Assembly: GCF_001456955.1 (NCBI RefSeq)
Contig: NZ_KQ758468.1
Span: 1-64,000, forward strand
Length of the DNA: 64,000 nucleotides
From: Microbacterium enclense
GTDB taxonomy: Bacteria > Actinomycetota > Actinomycetes > Actinomycetales > Microbacteriaceae
Reading direction: 5' to 3'
In this document: in pieces, positions 44,640-53,691 of the stretch
How positions within the stretch are numbered: the stretch's first letter is position 1
How the letters are laid out: each line of letters opens with the position of its first letter
The notes under the pieces: model-generated
Seen by the model: the letters and a program-made list of their open reading frames with translations, nothing else
What the model was told of the DNA's origin: nothing
The model's database searches: none
Made by a program: the position numbers and the translations under genes

Positions 44640-44885
44640 ATGAGCGAGCAGCCGCGTGAACGTGTCGGCGACCTGCGGGCCTTCGCCGCGACGAACGGGT
44701 GGCTCTACGAGCCCACGGCTGACCCGCCGGCCCTGTCGGGGGACCTCTGGGCGAACGTCACCGCGGGGACCGTGCACGACCGCGTGTCCGGCGACGGCTG
44801 GGAAGCCGGTCGCATCGTCGGCGGGTCGCGCACCGCGGAGCGGGTACACCGCAGCGGTGGCGTCACGATCACCACCCGCGTCTGA
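44640..44885 (+). CDS. Small hypothetical protein
   Basis: This 81-aa protein is hydrophilic, with VGDLRAFAATNGWLYE near the N-terminus and GVTITTRV at the end, and no membrane segment. It resembles short actinobacterial proteins with an N-G-W aromatic pattern whose role is unknown. TAGGGT at 44627-44632 ends 7 nt before the ATG. A single small gene between divergent and convergent neighbours. Confidence 0.65.
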   Translation: MSEQPRERVGDLRAFAATNGWLYEPTADPPALSGDLWANVTAGTVHDRVSGDGWEAGRIVGGSRTAERVHRSGGVTITTRV

Positions 44886-44908
44886 GGCAGGTGAAGCGTG
44901 ACGGCGCG

Positions 44909-46216
44909 TCAACCCAGCTCGGTCGGGTGCGTCAGACGCCACCACAGGGTCGGTTCGTCGATCTCGCCGGAGATCCTCACCTCGGATGACGCCGTCTGCG
45001 GGCCCGCGGTCCACGTCACCGTGCCGACGACCTCGCCGTCGGCGTAGTCCTGCGGCGTCGACGTGACGAGATCCACCGTGACGGGGGTGTCGGACCAGGT
45101 GCGCAGCGCGGTCGTCTTCGCCAGCACGAGTGACGCGGTGGACCCCCACGGGGTGGAGATCGTGCCGATGTCGTCGCCGACGGTTCCCAGGCTGACGTCG
45201 TGGAACCCGTCTTGCAGGCTCTGCAGCAGCCGCGCCACGTCGCTGTCGGTGCTGTCGTGCGTCGCACCGCCCAGCCGGACGCCGATGATGTTCAGAGGGG
45301 ACCCGATTCCGACGTCGAGCGTCGAGGTGAAGAGCAGGTTGAAGGTGCCGTCGCCGAGGTTGCCGGTCTTCATCCCCGTGATGCCGAGCGTGCCCAGCAG
45401 GTCGTTGGTGTTGGTGACGTAACCGGCCCCCTCGACGCTGATCGAGGGCGTCCGCACGATCGACGCGATGACCGGATTCGCCGCGGCGATGCGGCCGAGG
45501 GCGACCAGATCGCTCGGCGTGCTCGTGTTGCGGTCGTCGATGCCCGTGGCATCCACGATCCGCGTGTCGTTCAGACCGTTCGCGCTCAGCCACGACCGCG
45601 CCGCCTGCACGTACGCGCTCTCGGAACCGAACGCCCAGCGGGCGTTGGCCACGGCGTAGTTCGCCGCCGAGGGCAGCAGCATCGTCGCGAGCGAGTCGTG
45701 CAGCGACAGGCGCAGCCCGTCGGGCATCTTCGCGATGACCGCGCCCTGCACGTAGAACTGGTCGTAGAGGTCGGTGTCGGCCTCGGTGAAGGCGATCGTG
45801 GGCCCCGGGTCGCCGGGGCCGTCGAGCGGGTGGGCATCGAGCACGACGAGCGCGGTGATCAGCTTGGCGATGCTCGCGATGGGGCGCGCATCGTCACCAC
45901 CCGACGAGGCGAAGGAGCCCGCGGCATCCGGGCCCAGGTAGGCCTCGCCGCCCTCGACGCTCATCAGCATCTCCCCGTCGCCGGGAAGGACGAGGGATGC
46001 CGCCGGCCCCGCGGCCGCGACCGGTGCCTGCGAGGTGACGCTCGGGGCCGGCAGGGGGGCCGAGGACGCCCACCAGACGTATCCGCCGCTGCCGCCGAGC
46101 ACGAGGAACGTGACCACGAGGAAGACGATGAGAGCGATGCGGCCGGCCCGACCGTTGCTCTGCGGCTCGCGGGGCGCATCGTCGAGCAGGTCGTGGAAGT
46201 CGGCGAGGGAGCTCAT
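44909..46216 (-). CDS. D-alanyl-D-alanine carboxypeptidase (S11 family)
   Basis: The penicillin-binding-type enzyme trims the terminal D-Ala of peptidoglycan stem peptides outside the membrane. The 435-aa product has a cytoplasmic N-terminus and one transmembrane helix (IALIVFLVVTFLVLGGSGGY, residues about 28-47), then the S11 motifs: SIAKLIT (S-x-x-K), SAANYAV (S-x-N) and KTGNLGDG (K-T-G). A C-terminal beta-rich domain follows. It differs from classic DacA proteins in having a longer linker (Ala/Pro-rich) between membrane and catalytic domain. The start at 46216 lacks a strong ribosome binding site. Confidence 0.92.
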   Translation of the reverse strand: MSSLADFHDLLDDAPREPQSNGRAGRIALIVFLVVTFLVLGGSGGYVWWASSAPLPAPSVTSQAPVAAAGPAASLVLPGDGEMLMSVEGGEAYLGPDAAGSFASSGGDDARPIASIAKLITALVVLDAHPLDGPGDPGPTIAFTEADTDLYDQFYVQGAVIAKMPDGLRLSLHDSLATMLLPSAANYAVANARWAFGSESAYVQAARSWLSANGLNDTRIVDATGIDDRNTSTPSDLVALGRIAAANPVIASIVRTPSISVEGAGYVTNTNDLLGTLGITGMKTGNLGDGTFNLLFTSTLDVGIGSPLNIIGVRLGGATHDSTDSDVARLLQSLQDGFHDVSLGTVGDDIGTISTPWGSTASLVLAKTTALRTWSDTPVTVDLVTSTPQDYADGEVVGTVTWTAGPQTASSEVRISGEIDEPTLWWRLTHPTELG

Positions 46217-46390
46217 GCGGAGGCCTGCGAGCGGACGGGGAGGGAAGCAGACGAGGCGCGCACACCTCGAACCTAACCCGCGACCGTGCCTCACGCCGAG
46301 CAGAAATTCAAGCCCCCCGCCGCGCTCGGACGCCCGACCTAGCGTTGGAGCCATCGGGAGATACCCGAGGACCACACGGGAGGAGCCGCC

Positions 46391-46561
46391 ATGGGACTCG
46401 ACGACAAGATCAAGAACGCCGCTGAAGACATCGCCGGCAAGGCGAAGGAAGCGTTCGGCAAGGGCACCGACAACGAGCGCCTCGAAGCCGAAGGTCAGGC
46501 CGACCAGAGCAAGGCTCACGTCAAGCAGGCCGGCGAGAACGTCAAGGACGCCTTCAAGTAA
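46391..46561 (+). CDS. CsbD-like stress protein
   Basis: The 56-aa helical protein matches CsbD: GLDDKIKNAAEDIAGKAKEA, FGKGTDNERLEAEGQADQSK and KQAGENVKDAFK. CsbD proteins are small, highly charged, general-stress-induced proteins of unknown biochemical role. GGGAGGAGCC precedes the ATG. Codon use is strongly biased to preferred codons, suggesting high expression. A perfect terminator lies 12 bp after the stop. Confidence 0.92.
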   Translation: MGLDDKIKNAAEDIAGKAKEAFGKGTDNERLEAEGQADQSKAHVKQAGENVKDAFK

Positions 46562-46573
46562 GTCGCCCTCCCT

Positions 46574-46605
46574 GAATGCCCCGACCGTCCGCGGTCGGGG
46601 CATTC
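46574..46605 (+). terminator. Terminator after csbD-like gene
   Basis: A perfect 14-bp stem (GAATGCCCCGACCG at 46574-46587 and its complement at 46592-46605) with a TCCG loop follows the CsbD-like stop codon by 12 bp. Confidence 0.85.
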
Positions 46606-46674
46606 GTCGTCTCGCGGCGGCCGATCGGGGTCCGGATGCCGTGGGCTTGTTGCCGAGACCGCGATAATGGCGTC

Positions 46675-47643
46675 ATGACCACTGTCGTTCCCACCGAGAC
46701 GCCCACGCTCGTCTCGGGCACCCCCGTCGTCCTGCGTGCCCACGGCTACGAAGCCGCCATCGCGAGTGTCGGCGCCTCCCTCCGCTCGCTGACCTTCGAG
46801 GGTCGCGATCTCGTCGTCCCGTTCGACGCCGACGAACTGCGTCCCGCCTACCGCGGCACGACGCTCGCGCCCTGGCCGAATCGCATCGTCGACGGCATCC
46901 ACCGCTTCGACGGCGTCGAGCACCAGCTCGCGTTGACCGAGCCGAACCGCGGGCACGCGCTCCACGGGCTGCTCTCGTGGGCGGATTGGAACGTCACCGA
47001 TGCGTCGGACGATGCGGTGACTCTCGCGGCGACCGTCACGGCGCAGGCGGGGTACCCCTGGTGGCTCGTCGTCTCGACCACCTACCGCCTCGGCACCGAC
47101 GGTCTCACGCAGACCGTGCGCGCGACGAACCTGTCGGACACGCCGGCACCGTGGGGCACCGGCCCGCACCCGTACCTCGTCGCGGGCCCGGCGACCCTGG
47201 ACGAATGGAGCCTGATCCTGCCGGCCGACACCGTGCTCGAGGTGACGCCCGACCGGCTGTCGCCGGTGGCCCTGGCATCCGTCGCCGTCGACGCCGAACG
47301 CTTCGACTTCCGCGACGAGCGGGTGCTCGGTGCGGTCGAGATCGACCACGCGTACACCGGTCTGATCCGGGATGCCGACGGCCGCGCGAGCGTCGTCGTC
47401 ACCGATCCGTCGGGCACGGGGGTGGCGATGAGCTGGGCGGGCGAGTGCGCCTGGGTGCAGATCCACACCGCCGACCTGCCGGCGGGGCCCGGGACGCCCG
47501 GGCACCGCGCCGGTCTTGCCGTGGAGCCGATGACCTGCGCGCCCGACGCCTTCAACGACGACGCCTACGACTTCGACACGGGCGTGGTGTCGCTCGACCC
47601 GGGCGCGTCGCACGAGGCCGGGTGGACGATCTCGGCGCGCTGA
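46675..47643 (+). CDS. galM: Aldose 1-epimerase family protein
   Basis: Mutarotase-type enzymes interconvert alpha and beta anomers of sugars. The 322-aa protein has the epimerase pattern: LAPWPNRIVDGIHRFDG, GHALHGLLSWADWN (catalytic His), GTGPHPYLVAG (second His) and AGLAVEPMTCAPDAFN (catalytic Glu). Substrate (galactose, glucose or another sugar) is not certain. GATAAT at 46663-46668 ends 6 nt before the ATG, a likely leaderless promoter. A strong terminator follows. Confidence 0.9.
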   Translation: MTTVVPTETPTLVSGTPVVLRAHGYEAAIASVGASLRSLTFEGRDLVVPFDADELRPAYRGTTLAPWPNRIVDGIHRFDGVEHQLALTEPNRGHALHGLLSWADWNVTDASDDAVTLAATVTAQAGYPWWLVVSTTYRLGTDGLTQTVRATNLSDTPAPWGTGPHPYLVAGPATLDEWSLILPADTVLEVTPDRLSPVALASVAVDAERFDFRDERVLGAVEIDHAYTGLIRDADGRASVVVTDPSGTGVAMSWAGECAWVQIHTADLPAGPGTPGHRAGLAVEPMTCAPDAFNDDAYDFDTGVVSLDPGASHEAGWTISAR

Positions 47644-47654
47644 GACCTCCCAAC

Positions 47655-47694
47655 GACAGAACCGCCCCGGGGTGACCCCCGGGGCGGTTCTGTC
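47655..47694. terminator. Bidirectional terminator after galM
   Basis: The perfect 18-bp stem GACAGAACCGCCCCGGGG (47655-47672, complement 47677-47694) has a TGAC loop. It is shared by the convergent galM and zinc-ribbon protein genes. Confidence 0.85.
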
Positions 47695-47706
47695 GTGTCG
47701 GCGGCG

Positions 47707-48120
47707 TCAGACGACCTGCGCGCCGCACATGCCGCAGTCGCCGTGGACGGACACCTCGACGAAGCAGTCGGGGCACATCGTCCGCGTCGGACGATCGGTG
47801 ATCGGCGTGGGCTTGGGCGAGGTGGTGCGACGTTGCGCGCGAGGCGCCGCAGCGGCCCGGGCGCGGGCGCTCGCGACGGGCGCGGCGGCAGGCGGGGGAG
47901 CGGCCGCCGGCTTGTGCGCCTCGCAGTAGAAGCGCACGAAACCGCCGTGATGCTTGGGATGGCGGTGCTTGACCGCCCAGAGCTCGGTGCGCTCGTACAG
48001 CGGGCCATCGGCGCCGCAGGCGACGCAGCGGGTGGCGTCGCCCGGTACGACGTCGGCGACCAGGACGGGGGCGTCGAAGCGGATGGCATCGCGCCAGTCC
48101 TGCGACGAGACGATCTTCAT
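47707..48120 (-). CDS. Putative zinc-ribbon protein
   Basis: The 137-aa protein has an N-terminal part with CVACGADGPLYERTELWAVK and HHGGFVRFYCEAHK (C-x2-C plus C-x2-H), a basic Ala/Pro-rich linker (residues about 70-105), and a C-terminal zinc ribbon MCPDCFVEVSVHGDCGMCG (two C-x2-C pairs). It is likely a structural zinc protein, perhaps nucleic-acid binding; no named family is certain. No close ribosome binding site is seen. Divergent from the flotillin gene. Confidence 0.7.
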   Translation of the reverse strand: MKIVSSQDWRDAIRFDAPVLVADVVPGDATRCVACGADGPLYERTELWAVKHRHPKHHGGFVRFYCEAHKPAAAPPPAAAPVASARARAAAAPRAQRRTTSPKPTPITDRPTRTMCPDCFVEVSVHGDCGMCGAQVV

Positions 48121-48292
48121 GTGGGGGACCTCTCTTCGGCGGTTCGGGCCGCCTCACCCTCAACGGTACGCTCCTCCCCACCCCCGCGGGACGCGGATCG
48201 TGCGTGCAGAGGGTGGACAGGGCCGCGGGGCCCCCCGTTAGGTTGGGAGGAATTCCCCGCGCCGCCTGGCCGGTGCCTGTCGAAGGAGAAGC

Positions 48293-49699
48293 ATGGAACT
48301 CGCCGCATTAGGAGCCGTCGGACTGATCGTCGCGATCGTGGTGGTGGTCGCGATCGTCGTGATCGCGGTGCTCGCCCTCGTCATCCGCGGGTGGTACCGC
48401 GTCGCGAAGGCCGACGAGGCCCTGGTCATCGTCGGTAAGCGGCAGAAGAGCGCCGACGGCGAGTCGTCGCGCATCACGGTCATCACCGGCGGCGGCGCCA
48501 TCGTCAACCCGCTCACGCAGCGGGGCGAGATGATCTCGCTGCGGGCGCGCCAGATCAAGATGGAGCCGACCGCGCAGTCGTCGAACGGCGTGACCGTGAA
48601 CGTCAGCGGTGTGGCGCTGGTGAAGATCGGCTCCGACCCCGAATCGGTGCGTCGCGCCGCCGAGCGCTTCGCCTCGCAGGACAAGGCGATCGAGCAGTTC
48701 ACGACCGAGCAGCTCGAGGGTGCGCTGCGCGGCGTGGTCGCGACCCTCACGGTCGAGGAGCTCATGCGCGACCGGCAGCGTCTGTCGGATCAGATCGCCG
48801 AGGGCATCAAGGGCGACCTGTCGTCGCAGGGACTCATCCTCGACTCGTTCCAGATCCAGGGCGTCACCGACGGCAACGGCTACATTGCCGCACTCGGCGC
48901 CACCGAGGTCGAGCGCGTCAAGCGCGAGGCCGAGGTCGCCCGCATCAACGCGGTACGCGAAATCCGCGCTCGCCAGATCGCGACCGACGAGGCGAACCTC
49001 ATCGAGCAGACCGCGCTCGACAAGAACAGCGCCGCGGCCAAGGCCGAGGTCGGCCGGGCCAACGCCGAGGCCGAGCAGGCCGAGGCGTTGACCCGCGCCG
49101 AGCGCCGTCAGGCCGTTCTGCAGCAGGAGGCGCAGAACACGCAGGCCCGCCTGGAGTCCGAGGTCTCCCGCGTCGCCGACGCCGACCTGTACCAGCGGCA
49201 GAAAGAGGCCGACGCCGAGGCCTACGCGCAGATCAAGGCGGCCCAGGCACGCGCCGAGATCGCCGAGCAGGAGGCCGCCGCCGTGCGCGTGCGTGCCGAA
49301 GCCGACGCGCAGGCCGTTCGCCTGGCCGGTGAAGCGCGGGCCGAGGCGATCCGTGCCGAGGCCGAGGCCCTGTCGCACAACCAGGAGGCCCTGCTCGCGC
49401 AGCGCGCTCTCGAGGCGCTCGTGCCGATGATGGCCGAGTTCGCCAAGGGCTACGACCGCGTGGGCAACATCACGGTGCTCGGCGGTGAGGGAGCCAGCGG
49501 TCATCTCGCGGCCGAGTCGGCCACCGGCCTGCGTTCGTCGTTCGAGGCCGTGCGCGCGGCCACCGGCATCGATCTGACGCAGATCATCCAGGGACGCGTC
49601 GTCGCCGACGCGTTCGCACAGGCGCAGAAGACGGGGGAGCCGGCGTCGACGCGTTCCTCCCCCGCTCCGACCACGCCGCCGACGTCGTCGGAGGCCTGA
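48293..49699 (+). CDS. Flotillin-like SPFH-domain membrane protein
   Basis: The 468-aa protein has an N-terminal membrane anchor (LIVAIVVVVAIVVIAVLALV), the SPFH domain (residues about 30-230, with VTVNVSGVALVKIG and SSQGLILDSFQIQGVTD), a long Ala/Glu-rich coiled coil (about 230-380) and a C-terminal flotillin tail (EALVPMMAEFAKGYDRVGNI, given in 20 residues). Flotillins organise membrane microdomains. GAAGGAGAAGC precedes the ATG, and TAGGTT at 48239-48244 is a possible -10. It lies 12 bp upstream of the nei/fpg-like gene on the same strand. Confidence 0.9.
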   Translation: MELAALGAVGLIVAIVVVVAIVVIAVLALVIRGWYRVAKADEALVIVGKRQKSADGESSRITVITGGGAIVNPLTQRGEMISLRARQIKMEPTAQSSNGVTVNVSGVALVKIGSDPESVRRAAERFASQDKAIEQFTTEQLEGALRGVVATLTVEELMRDRQRLSDQIAEGIKGDLSSQGLILDSFQIQGVTDGNGYIAALGATEVERVKREAEVARINAVREIRARQIATDEANLIEQTALDKNSAAAKAEVGRANAEAEQAEALTRAERRQAVLQQEAQNTQARLESEVSRVADADLYQRQKEADAEAYAQIKAAQARAEIAEQEAAAVRVRAEADAQAVRLAGEARAEAIRAEAEALSHNQEALLAQRALEALVPMMAEFAKGYDRVGNITVLGGEGASGHLAAESATGLRSSFEAVRAATGIDLTQIIQGRVVADAFAQAQKTGEPASTRSSPAPTTPPTSSEA

Positions 49700-49711
49700 T
49701 CGCGGTGGCCC

Positions 49712-50533
49712 GTGCCTGAGGCACCCGAGGTCGAGGCGCTCGCGTTGTTCCTGCGCGAGCGCCTGACCGGTCACGAGGTGACCGGCGTCGAACTGGTCGA
49801 GGGGCGGGCGCTGAAGACCCGCGCGCGCCCTCTCGACGAGCTGGTCGGCCGCACGGTGACCACTATCACGCGACACGGTAAGCACATCGACGTCGATCTC
49901 GACGGCGTGCACCTGGGGCTGGGCTTCGGCCGGGCCGGCTGGGCCACGTGGAACTCCGCGCCCGAGGCGGACGACGACACCGCGCCCGTCGCGGCCGTGA
50001 TCGCCCGGTTCGCCTTCGCGCACGGCATCCTGGGCATCACCGACGCCGGGGAGTGGCTGTCCGTGCAGCTGCACGTCGTCGACGCGGCCGACGAAGTTCC
50101 CTCGGTCGCCAAGCTGGGACCGGATGCCGCCGACCCGGGCTACTCCCGCGACATGCTCGCCGCGGCGCTGGGACACCGGCGGAAGCAGCTCAAGGCGCTG
50201 CTGCAGGAGCAGGAGACCCTGGCGGGGATCGGCAACGCCTACTCCGACGAGATCCTCTTCGCCGCGCGGCTGTCGCCGACCGCGCACGCGGCGTCGCTGA
50301 CGGACGATGACATCACCCGCCTGTGGAGCGCGCTGCACGACACCCTGACGTCGGCCGTCATCGCCCGGCGCGGAGTGCCGATCGCGGACCAGAAGGCCGC
50401 GAAGGTCGCGTCGATGCGCGTGCACGGACGCACGGGCGAGCCCTGCCCCGACTGCGACGGCCTGATCGAGGACATTCCCGGTACGAAGGGTGGCGGGCAG
50501 TGGTGCCCGTCGTGTCAGGGGCCTGCTGCCTGA
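49712..50533 (+). CDS. Fpg/Nei-family DNA glycosylase
   Basis: The enzyme excises oxidised bases by base-excision repair. The 273-aa product has the N-terminal P-E-x-P-E-V pattern (MPEAPEVEALA), a beta-clamp Lys in RHGKHIDVDL, the H2TH region with LAGIGNAYSDEILFAARLSP and the C-terminal zinc finger CPDCDGLIEDIPGT...CPSC. Which bases it prefers cannot be read from sequence. The GTG at 49712 starts the PEAPEVE motif at residue 2, as the catalytic N-terminal Pro requires. It is likely co-transcribed with the flotillin gene. Confidence 0.93.
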   Translation: MPEAPEVEALALFLRERLTGHEVTGVELVEGRALKTRARPLDELVGRTVTTITRHGKHIDVDLDGVHLGLGFGRAGWATWNSAPEADDDTAPVAAVIARFAFAHGILGITDAGEWLSVQLHVVDAADEVPSVAKLGPDAADPGYSRDMLAAALGHRRKQLKALLQEQETLAGIGNAYSDEILFAARLSPTAHAASLTDDDITRLWSALHDTLTSAVIARRGVPIADQKAAKVASMRVHGRTGEPCPDCDGLIEDIPGTKGGGQWCPSCQGPAA

Positions 50534-50615
50534 CCGGTAGCAGTGCGTGCGCCGGACAGGTGTTGCGCAATATGGTGAACGCGACGGCCCACCTCGCCAA
50601 CCACCAGGAGCACCC

Positions 50616-50921
50616 ATGACCGTTCAGCCGCCCGCCACCACCGATCCCGGCAAGACCCTCGGAATCGTCGGCCTCATCGCATCGATCCCGTTCAACGTGA
50701 TCGGGCTCATCATCTCGATCGTCGCGCTCGTGCAGTCGAAGAAAGCCGGCTACCGGAACGCCCCGGCGGTCGTCGGCATCATCATCGGCGCCGTGCTGAC
50801 GCTTGCGACCGTGGTCGTCATCATCGTGGTCATGGTGATCGCGTTCTCGTTCGTCGGCAACTGCGCCGAGCTCGGGCCCGGCATCCACGAGGTCAACGGC
50901 GTCGCGTACACCTGCAGCTGA
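50616..50921 (+). CDS. DUF4190-like small membrane protein
   Basis: The 101-aa protein has two hydrophobic helices (GIVGLIASIPFNVIGLIISI and IIIGAVLTLATVVVIIVVMV) separated by KKAGYRNAPAVVG, with a short extracytoplasmic tail bearing two Cys (NCAEL and YTCS). The pattern G-I-x-G-L-x-A-x2-P resembles DUF4190 proteins. CCAGGAGCACCC precedes the ATG. Function unknown. A long perfect hairpin follows. Confidence 0.75.
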   Translation: MTVQPPATTDPGKTLGIVGLIASIPFNVIGLIISIVALVQSKKAGYRNAPAVVGIIIGAVLTLATVVVIIVVMVIAFSFVGNCAELGPGIHEVNGVAYTCS

Positions 50922-50926
50922 TCACG

Positions 50927-50973
50927 CACGACGAAGGGGCCGCGGACGAGCAGTCCGCGGCCCCTTCGTCGTG
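50927..50973. terminator. Bidirectional terminator, 21-bp perfect stem
   Basis: The left arm runs 50927-50947 and pairs without mismatch with 50953-50973 around a GAGCA loop. It lies between the convergent DUF4190-like and PfpI-like genes and is the longest perfect hairpin in the window. Confidence 0.85.
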
Positions 50974-50979
50974 CGGGGT

Positions 50980-51528
50980 TCAGGCCGTCTGGCCCGAGTG
51001 CTTCCCCTCGGCGACTTCTTCGACGAGCTTCGCGTTGAACGCGGGCAGGTCGTCGGGGTTGCGGCTCGAGACCAGGCCCTGGTCGACGTGCACCTCTTCG
51101 TCGACCCAGGTCGCGCCCGCGTTGCGCAGGTCGGTCTGCAGGGTGGGGTAACTGGTGAGCGTGCGGCCTTTCAGCACGTCGGCCTCGGTGAGGATCCAGC
51201 CGCCGTGGCAGATGACGGCGACAGGCTTGTGCTGGTCGAAGAAGTCACGCGCGAACGAGACGGCATCCTTCACGATGCGGATGTCATCGGCGTTCTGCAC
51301 GCCGCCGGGCAGGACCAGCGCGTCGAAGTCGCCCGCCGAGGCGCTGGACACCGACAGGTCCACCTTCTGCTCGTGGCCCTTCTCGCCGCTGATGCTGCCG
51401 TCGTTCGGCGAGACGAGCACGGCCTCGGCGCCGGCGGAGGTCACGGCCTCCCACGGGCTGGTCAGCTCGCTGTCTTCGAATCCGTCGGTGGCCAGGAAGG
51501 CGATGCGCTTGCCGCTGAGATCGGTCAT
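50980..51528 (-). CDS. PfpI/DJ-1-family type 1 glutamine amidotransferase-like protein
   Basis: The 182-aa protein has the DJ-1/PfpI fold: LATDGFEDSELTSPWEAV (active-site Glu), LVLPGGVQNADDIR, and the nucleophile elbow VICHGGWILTEA (Cys followed by His). Family members include deglycase/chaperone and protease-like proteins (YhbO, YraA). It is likely a stress-protection enzyme. The start at 51528 agrees with the family. Convergent with the DUF4190-like gene, which shares its terminator. Confidence 0.92.
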   Translation of the reverse strand: MTDLSGKRIAFLATDGFEDSELTSPWEAVTSAGAEAVLVSPNDGSISGEKGHEQKVDLSVSSASAGDFDALVLPGGVQNADDIRIVKDAVSFARDFFDQHKPVAVICHGGWILTEADVLKGRTLTSYPTLQTDLRNAGATWVDEEVHVDQGLVSSRNPDDLPAFNAKLVEEVAEGKHSGQTA

Positions 51529-51672
51529 GGGTCGACTCTCTCTTTCTCGATCGGGGTCGCATCCACGCTAGGAACGGGGGTCGAGCCCGGGACGGGGGTT
51601 GCGGATGCCGCCGCCTGGGGTTAGCGGCGGCGTCCGGCCCCCGTCGGCGCGCGTCGGCGTAGCATGGAGCGC

Positions 51673-51810
51673 ATGTCTGGTGACACCGCGTCTGACACGA
51701 AGCCCGCCGAGAAGCCGCTCATCACGCTGCTGGGTGCCCCCGCCGTCGAAGCCGACGACGAGGCGCGGCCCGCATCGCAGTGCTGCGGCGGCGGCTCCTG
51801 CTCGCTCTGA
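51673..51810 (+). CDS. Small cysteine-rich-tail protein
   Basis: This 45-aa protein begins MSGDTASDTKPAEKPLITLL, is acidic in the middle, and ends in a Cys-rich tail (QCCGGGSCSL). The C-C-x3-S-C tail could bind a metal or be acylated. TAGCAT at 51660-51665 ends 7 nt before the ATG, a clear leaderless start, which favours a real gene. Function unknown. The next 184 bp, to the MFS gene, hold nothing I can support. Confidence 0.6.
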   Translation: MSGDTASDTKPAEKPLITLLGAPAVEADDEARPASQCCGGGSCSL

Positions 51811-51994
51811 AGAGGGACGTCACGGCTTCTTGAACGACGGTCGACGGCTCGCTCGGGATGAGCGGTGTTCGAGGTCGAACGTCCGCGTGGTCGCGAGAGC
51901 CGCGGCATCCTGTGCCCACGCGTGAGCAGCGCGGCACCGGATGCCGTCTGCCGGTGAACGCTCGGCATCCTGACTCGAATGCCGTCCGCCCGCC

Positions 51995-53482
51995 TCAGTG
52001 GGCGATCGGCGCGGTGCCCTCCGGCTGGTCGGCGGGCTTGCGGATGAGGAATGCGCCGACGATGAGCGGCACCGAGATGATCGCCGCGATCAGGAAAGCC
52101 ATGCGCGTGCCCGCCGCGTCCGCCTCGAGACCGGTGCCCGACGCGGCCGAGACCGACGACATCACCGTCACGAGCAGCGCGATGCCCGCGGCCCCCGCGA
52201 CCTGCTGCACGGTCCCGACGATCGCCGAGCCGTAGGAGTAGAACCGCGGTTCGAGGGAACCGAGGGATGCCGTGAACAGCGGCGTGAACGACAGGGCGAG
52301 GCCGATCATCATGACCGTCTGCACGACGATGAGCAGCACGAACGACGTGTCGGTGCCGAGGGTGGTGTAGAACCACAGGGTCGCGCTGACGACGATTGCG
52401 CCGGGGACCAGGAGGATCTGCGTTCCGAACCGGTCGTAGATGCGGCCGATGACGGGACCCGCGAGCCCCATCGCGAGAGACCCCGGCAGCACGGCGAGGC
52501 CGGTCTCGAGCGGCGTCTTCTCGAGCACCGTCTGCAGGTAGAGCGGGAGCAGGGTGATCGCGCCGAAGAACGCCAGTGACATCACGCCCAGCTGCGCGAC
52601 CGACAGGGTGAAATTGCGCGAGCGGAAGACGCGCAGGTCGAGCAGCGCCGAGTCGGCGCGCTGCAGGCGCAGCTGGCGCCAGACGAAGGCCGCGAGCCCG
52701 ATCACGCCGACCGCGAGCGACACGACCAGCGTGACGATCGACGCGTCGGCCGCACCGGACTCGCCGCCGTGCCCGCCGCCGATCTGGCTCAGACCGAACA
52801 CGAGACCACCGAATCCGAACGCCGAGAGGATGACGCTGCTGATGTCGATCGGCGCGTTGCGGGTGTCGCCGAGGTTGTGGATCCACTTCGCGCCGACGAA
52901 GAGCGCCACCAGGGCGATCGGAAGAACGATGCCGAAGATCCAGTGCCACCCCAGCGACTGCAGCACGAGACCCGACATGGTCGGCCCGATGGCGGGCGCG
53001 AGCGCCATGACGATGCTGACCCGGCCCATCATGCGCCCGCGCTGAGCGGGCGGCACGATCGTCATGATCGTGGTCATCAACAGCGGCATCATGATCGCCG
53101 TGCCCGACGCCTGGATGACGCGCGCGACGACGAGCAGCTCGAACCCGGGGGAGAGGAACGCGACGAGCGTTCCCGCCGAGAAGAGCGACATCGCGGTGAT
53201 GAAGACCTGCCGCGTCGTGAAACGCTGCAGCAGGAAACCGGTGATGGGGATGACGACGGCCATCGTCAGCATGAAGGCTGTGGTGAGCCACTGCGCGGCC
53301 ACGGCGGTGATGCCGAGGTCGCGGATGAGGAACGGGATCGCGACGTTCATCGTCGTCTCGTTCAGGATCGCGACGAACGCGGCCGTGAGCAGCAGCCAGA
53401 TCACCCGGCTCTGCTCGGCGGTGACGCCGGCGGCCGATGCGGCGCTGGTCGGGGCGGTGCGGATGGTGCCGGTGGCGGCCAT
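51995..53482 (-). CDS. DHA2-type MFS multidrug transporter
   Basis: The 495-aa integral membrane protein has 14 predicted helices. The DHA2 signature LNETTMNVAIPFLIRDLGIT is near residue 40, TTAFMLTMAVVIPITGFLLQ near residue 66, ALAPAIGPTMSGLVLQSLGW near residue 159 (motif C) and a Gly/Pro-rich GSLAMGLAGPVIGRIYDRFG near residue 330 (second motif A-like). It resembles EmrB/LmrB exporters; substrate unknown. Divergent from the ABC transporter gene across a 209-bp control region. Confidence 0.92.
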   Translation of the reverse strand: MAATGTIRTAPTSAASAAGVTAEQSRVIWLLLTAAFVAILNETTMNVAIPFLIRDLGITAVAAQWLTTAFMLTMAVVIPITGFLLQRFTTRQVFITAMSLFSAGTLVAFLSPGFELLVVARVIQASGTAIMMPLLMTTIMTIVPPAQRGRMMGRVSIVMALAPAIGPTMSGLVLQSLGWHWIFGIVLPIALVALFVGAKWIHNLGDTRNAPIDISSVILSAFGFGGLVFGLSQIGGGHGGESGAADASIVTLVVSLAVGVIGLAAFVWRQLRLQRADSALLDLRVFRSRNFTLSVAQLGVMSLAFFGAITLLPLYLQTVLEKTPLETGLAVLPGSLAMGLAGPVIGRIYDRFGTQILLVPGAIVVSATLWFYTTLGTDTSFVLLIVVQTVMMIGLALSFTPLFTASLGSLEPRFYSYGSAIVGTVQQVAGAAGIALLVTVMSSVSAASGTGLEADAAGTRMAFLIAAIISVPLIVGAFLIRKPADQPEGTAPIAH

Positions 53483-53691
53483 GACGAGGTCCTATTCGTA
53501 CGGGGGGCTTCGTGGCGCCACGGGGGTGACTGCGAAGAGCGGGAACGGCGCGGATCGTCGAGATATTCCGACGTCGAGGAAAAAACCGAGGGGAGGGATG
53601 CCGCAGAGGGCGAGGAACCCGATTCTATCGGCCGCCTCTGCGCGGCACCTGCCCGGAGCCGATGTCGGTGGTCGGACGTAGGCTGGCCCGC

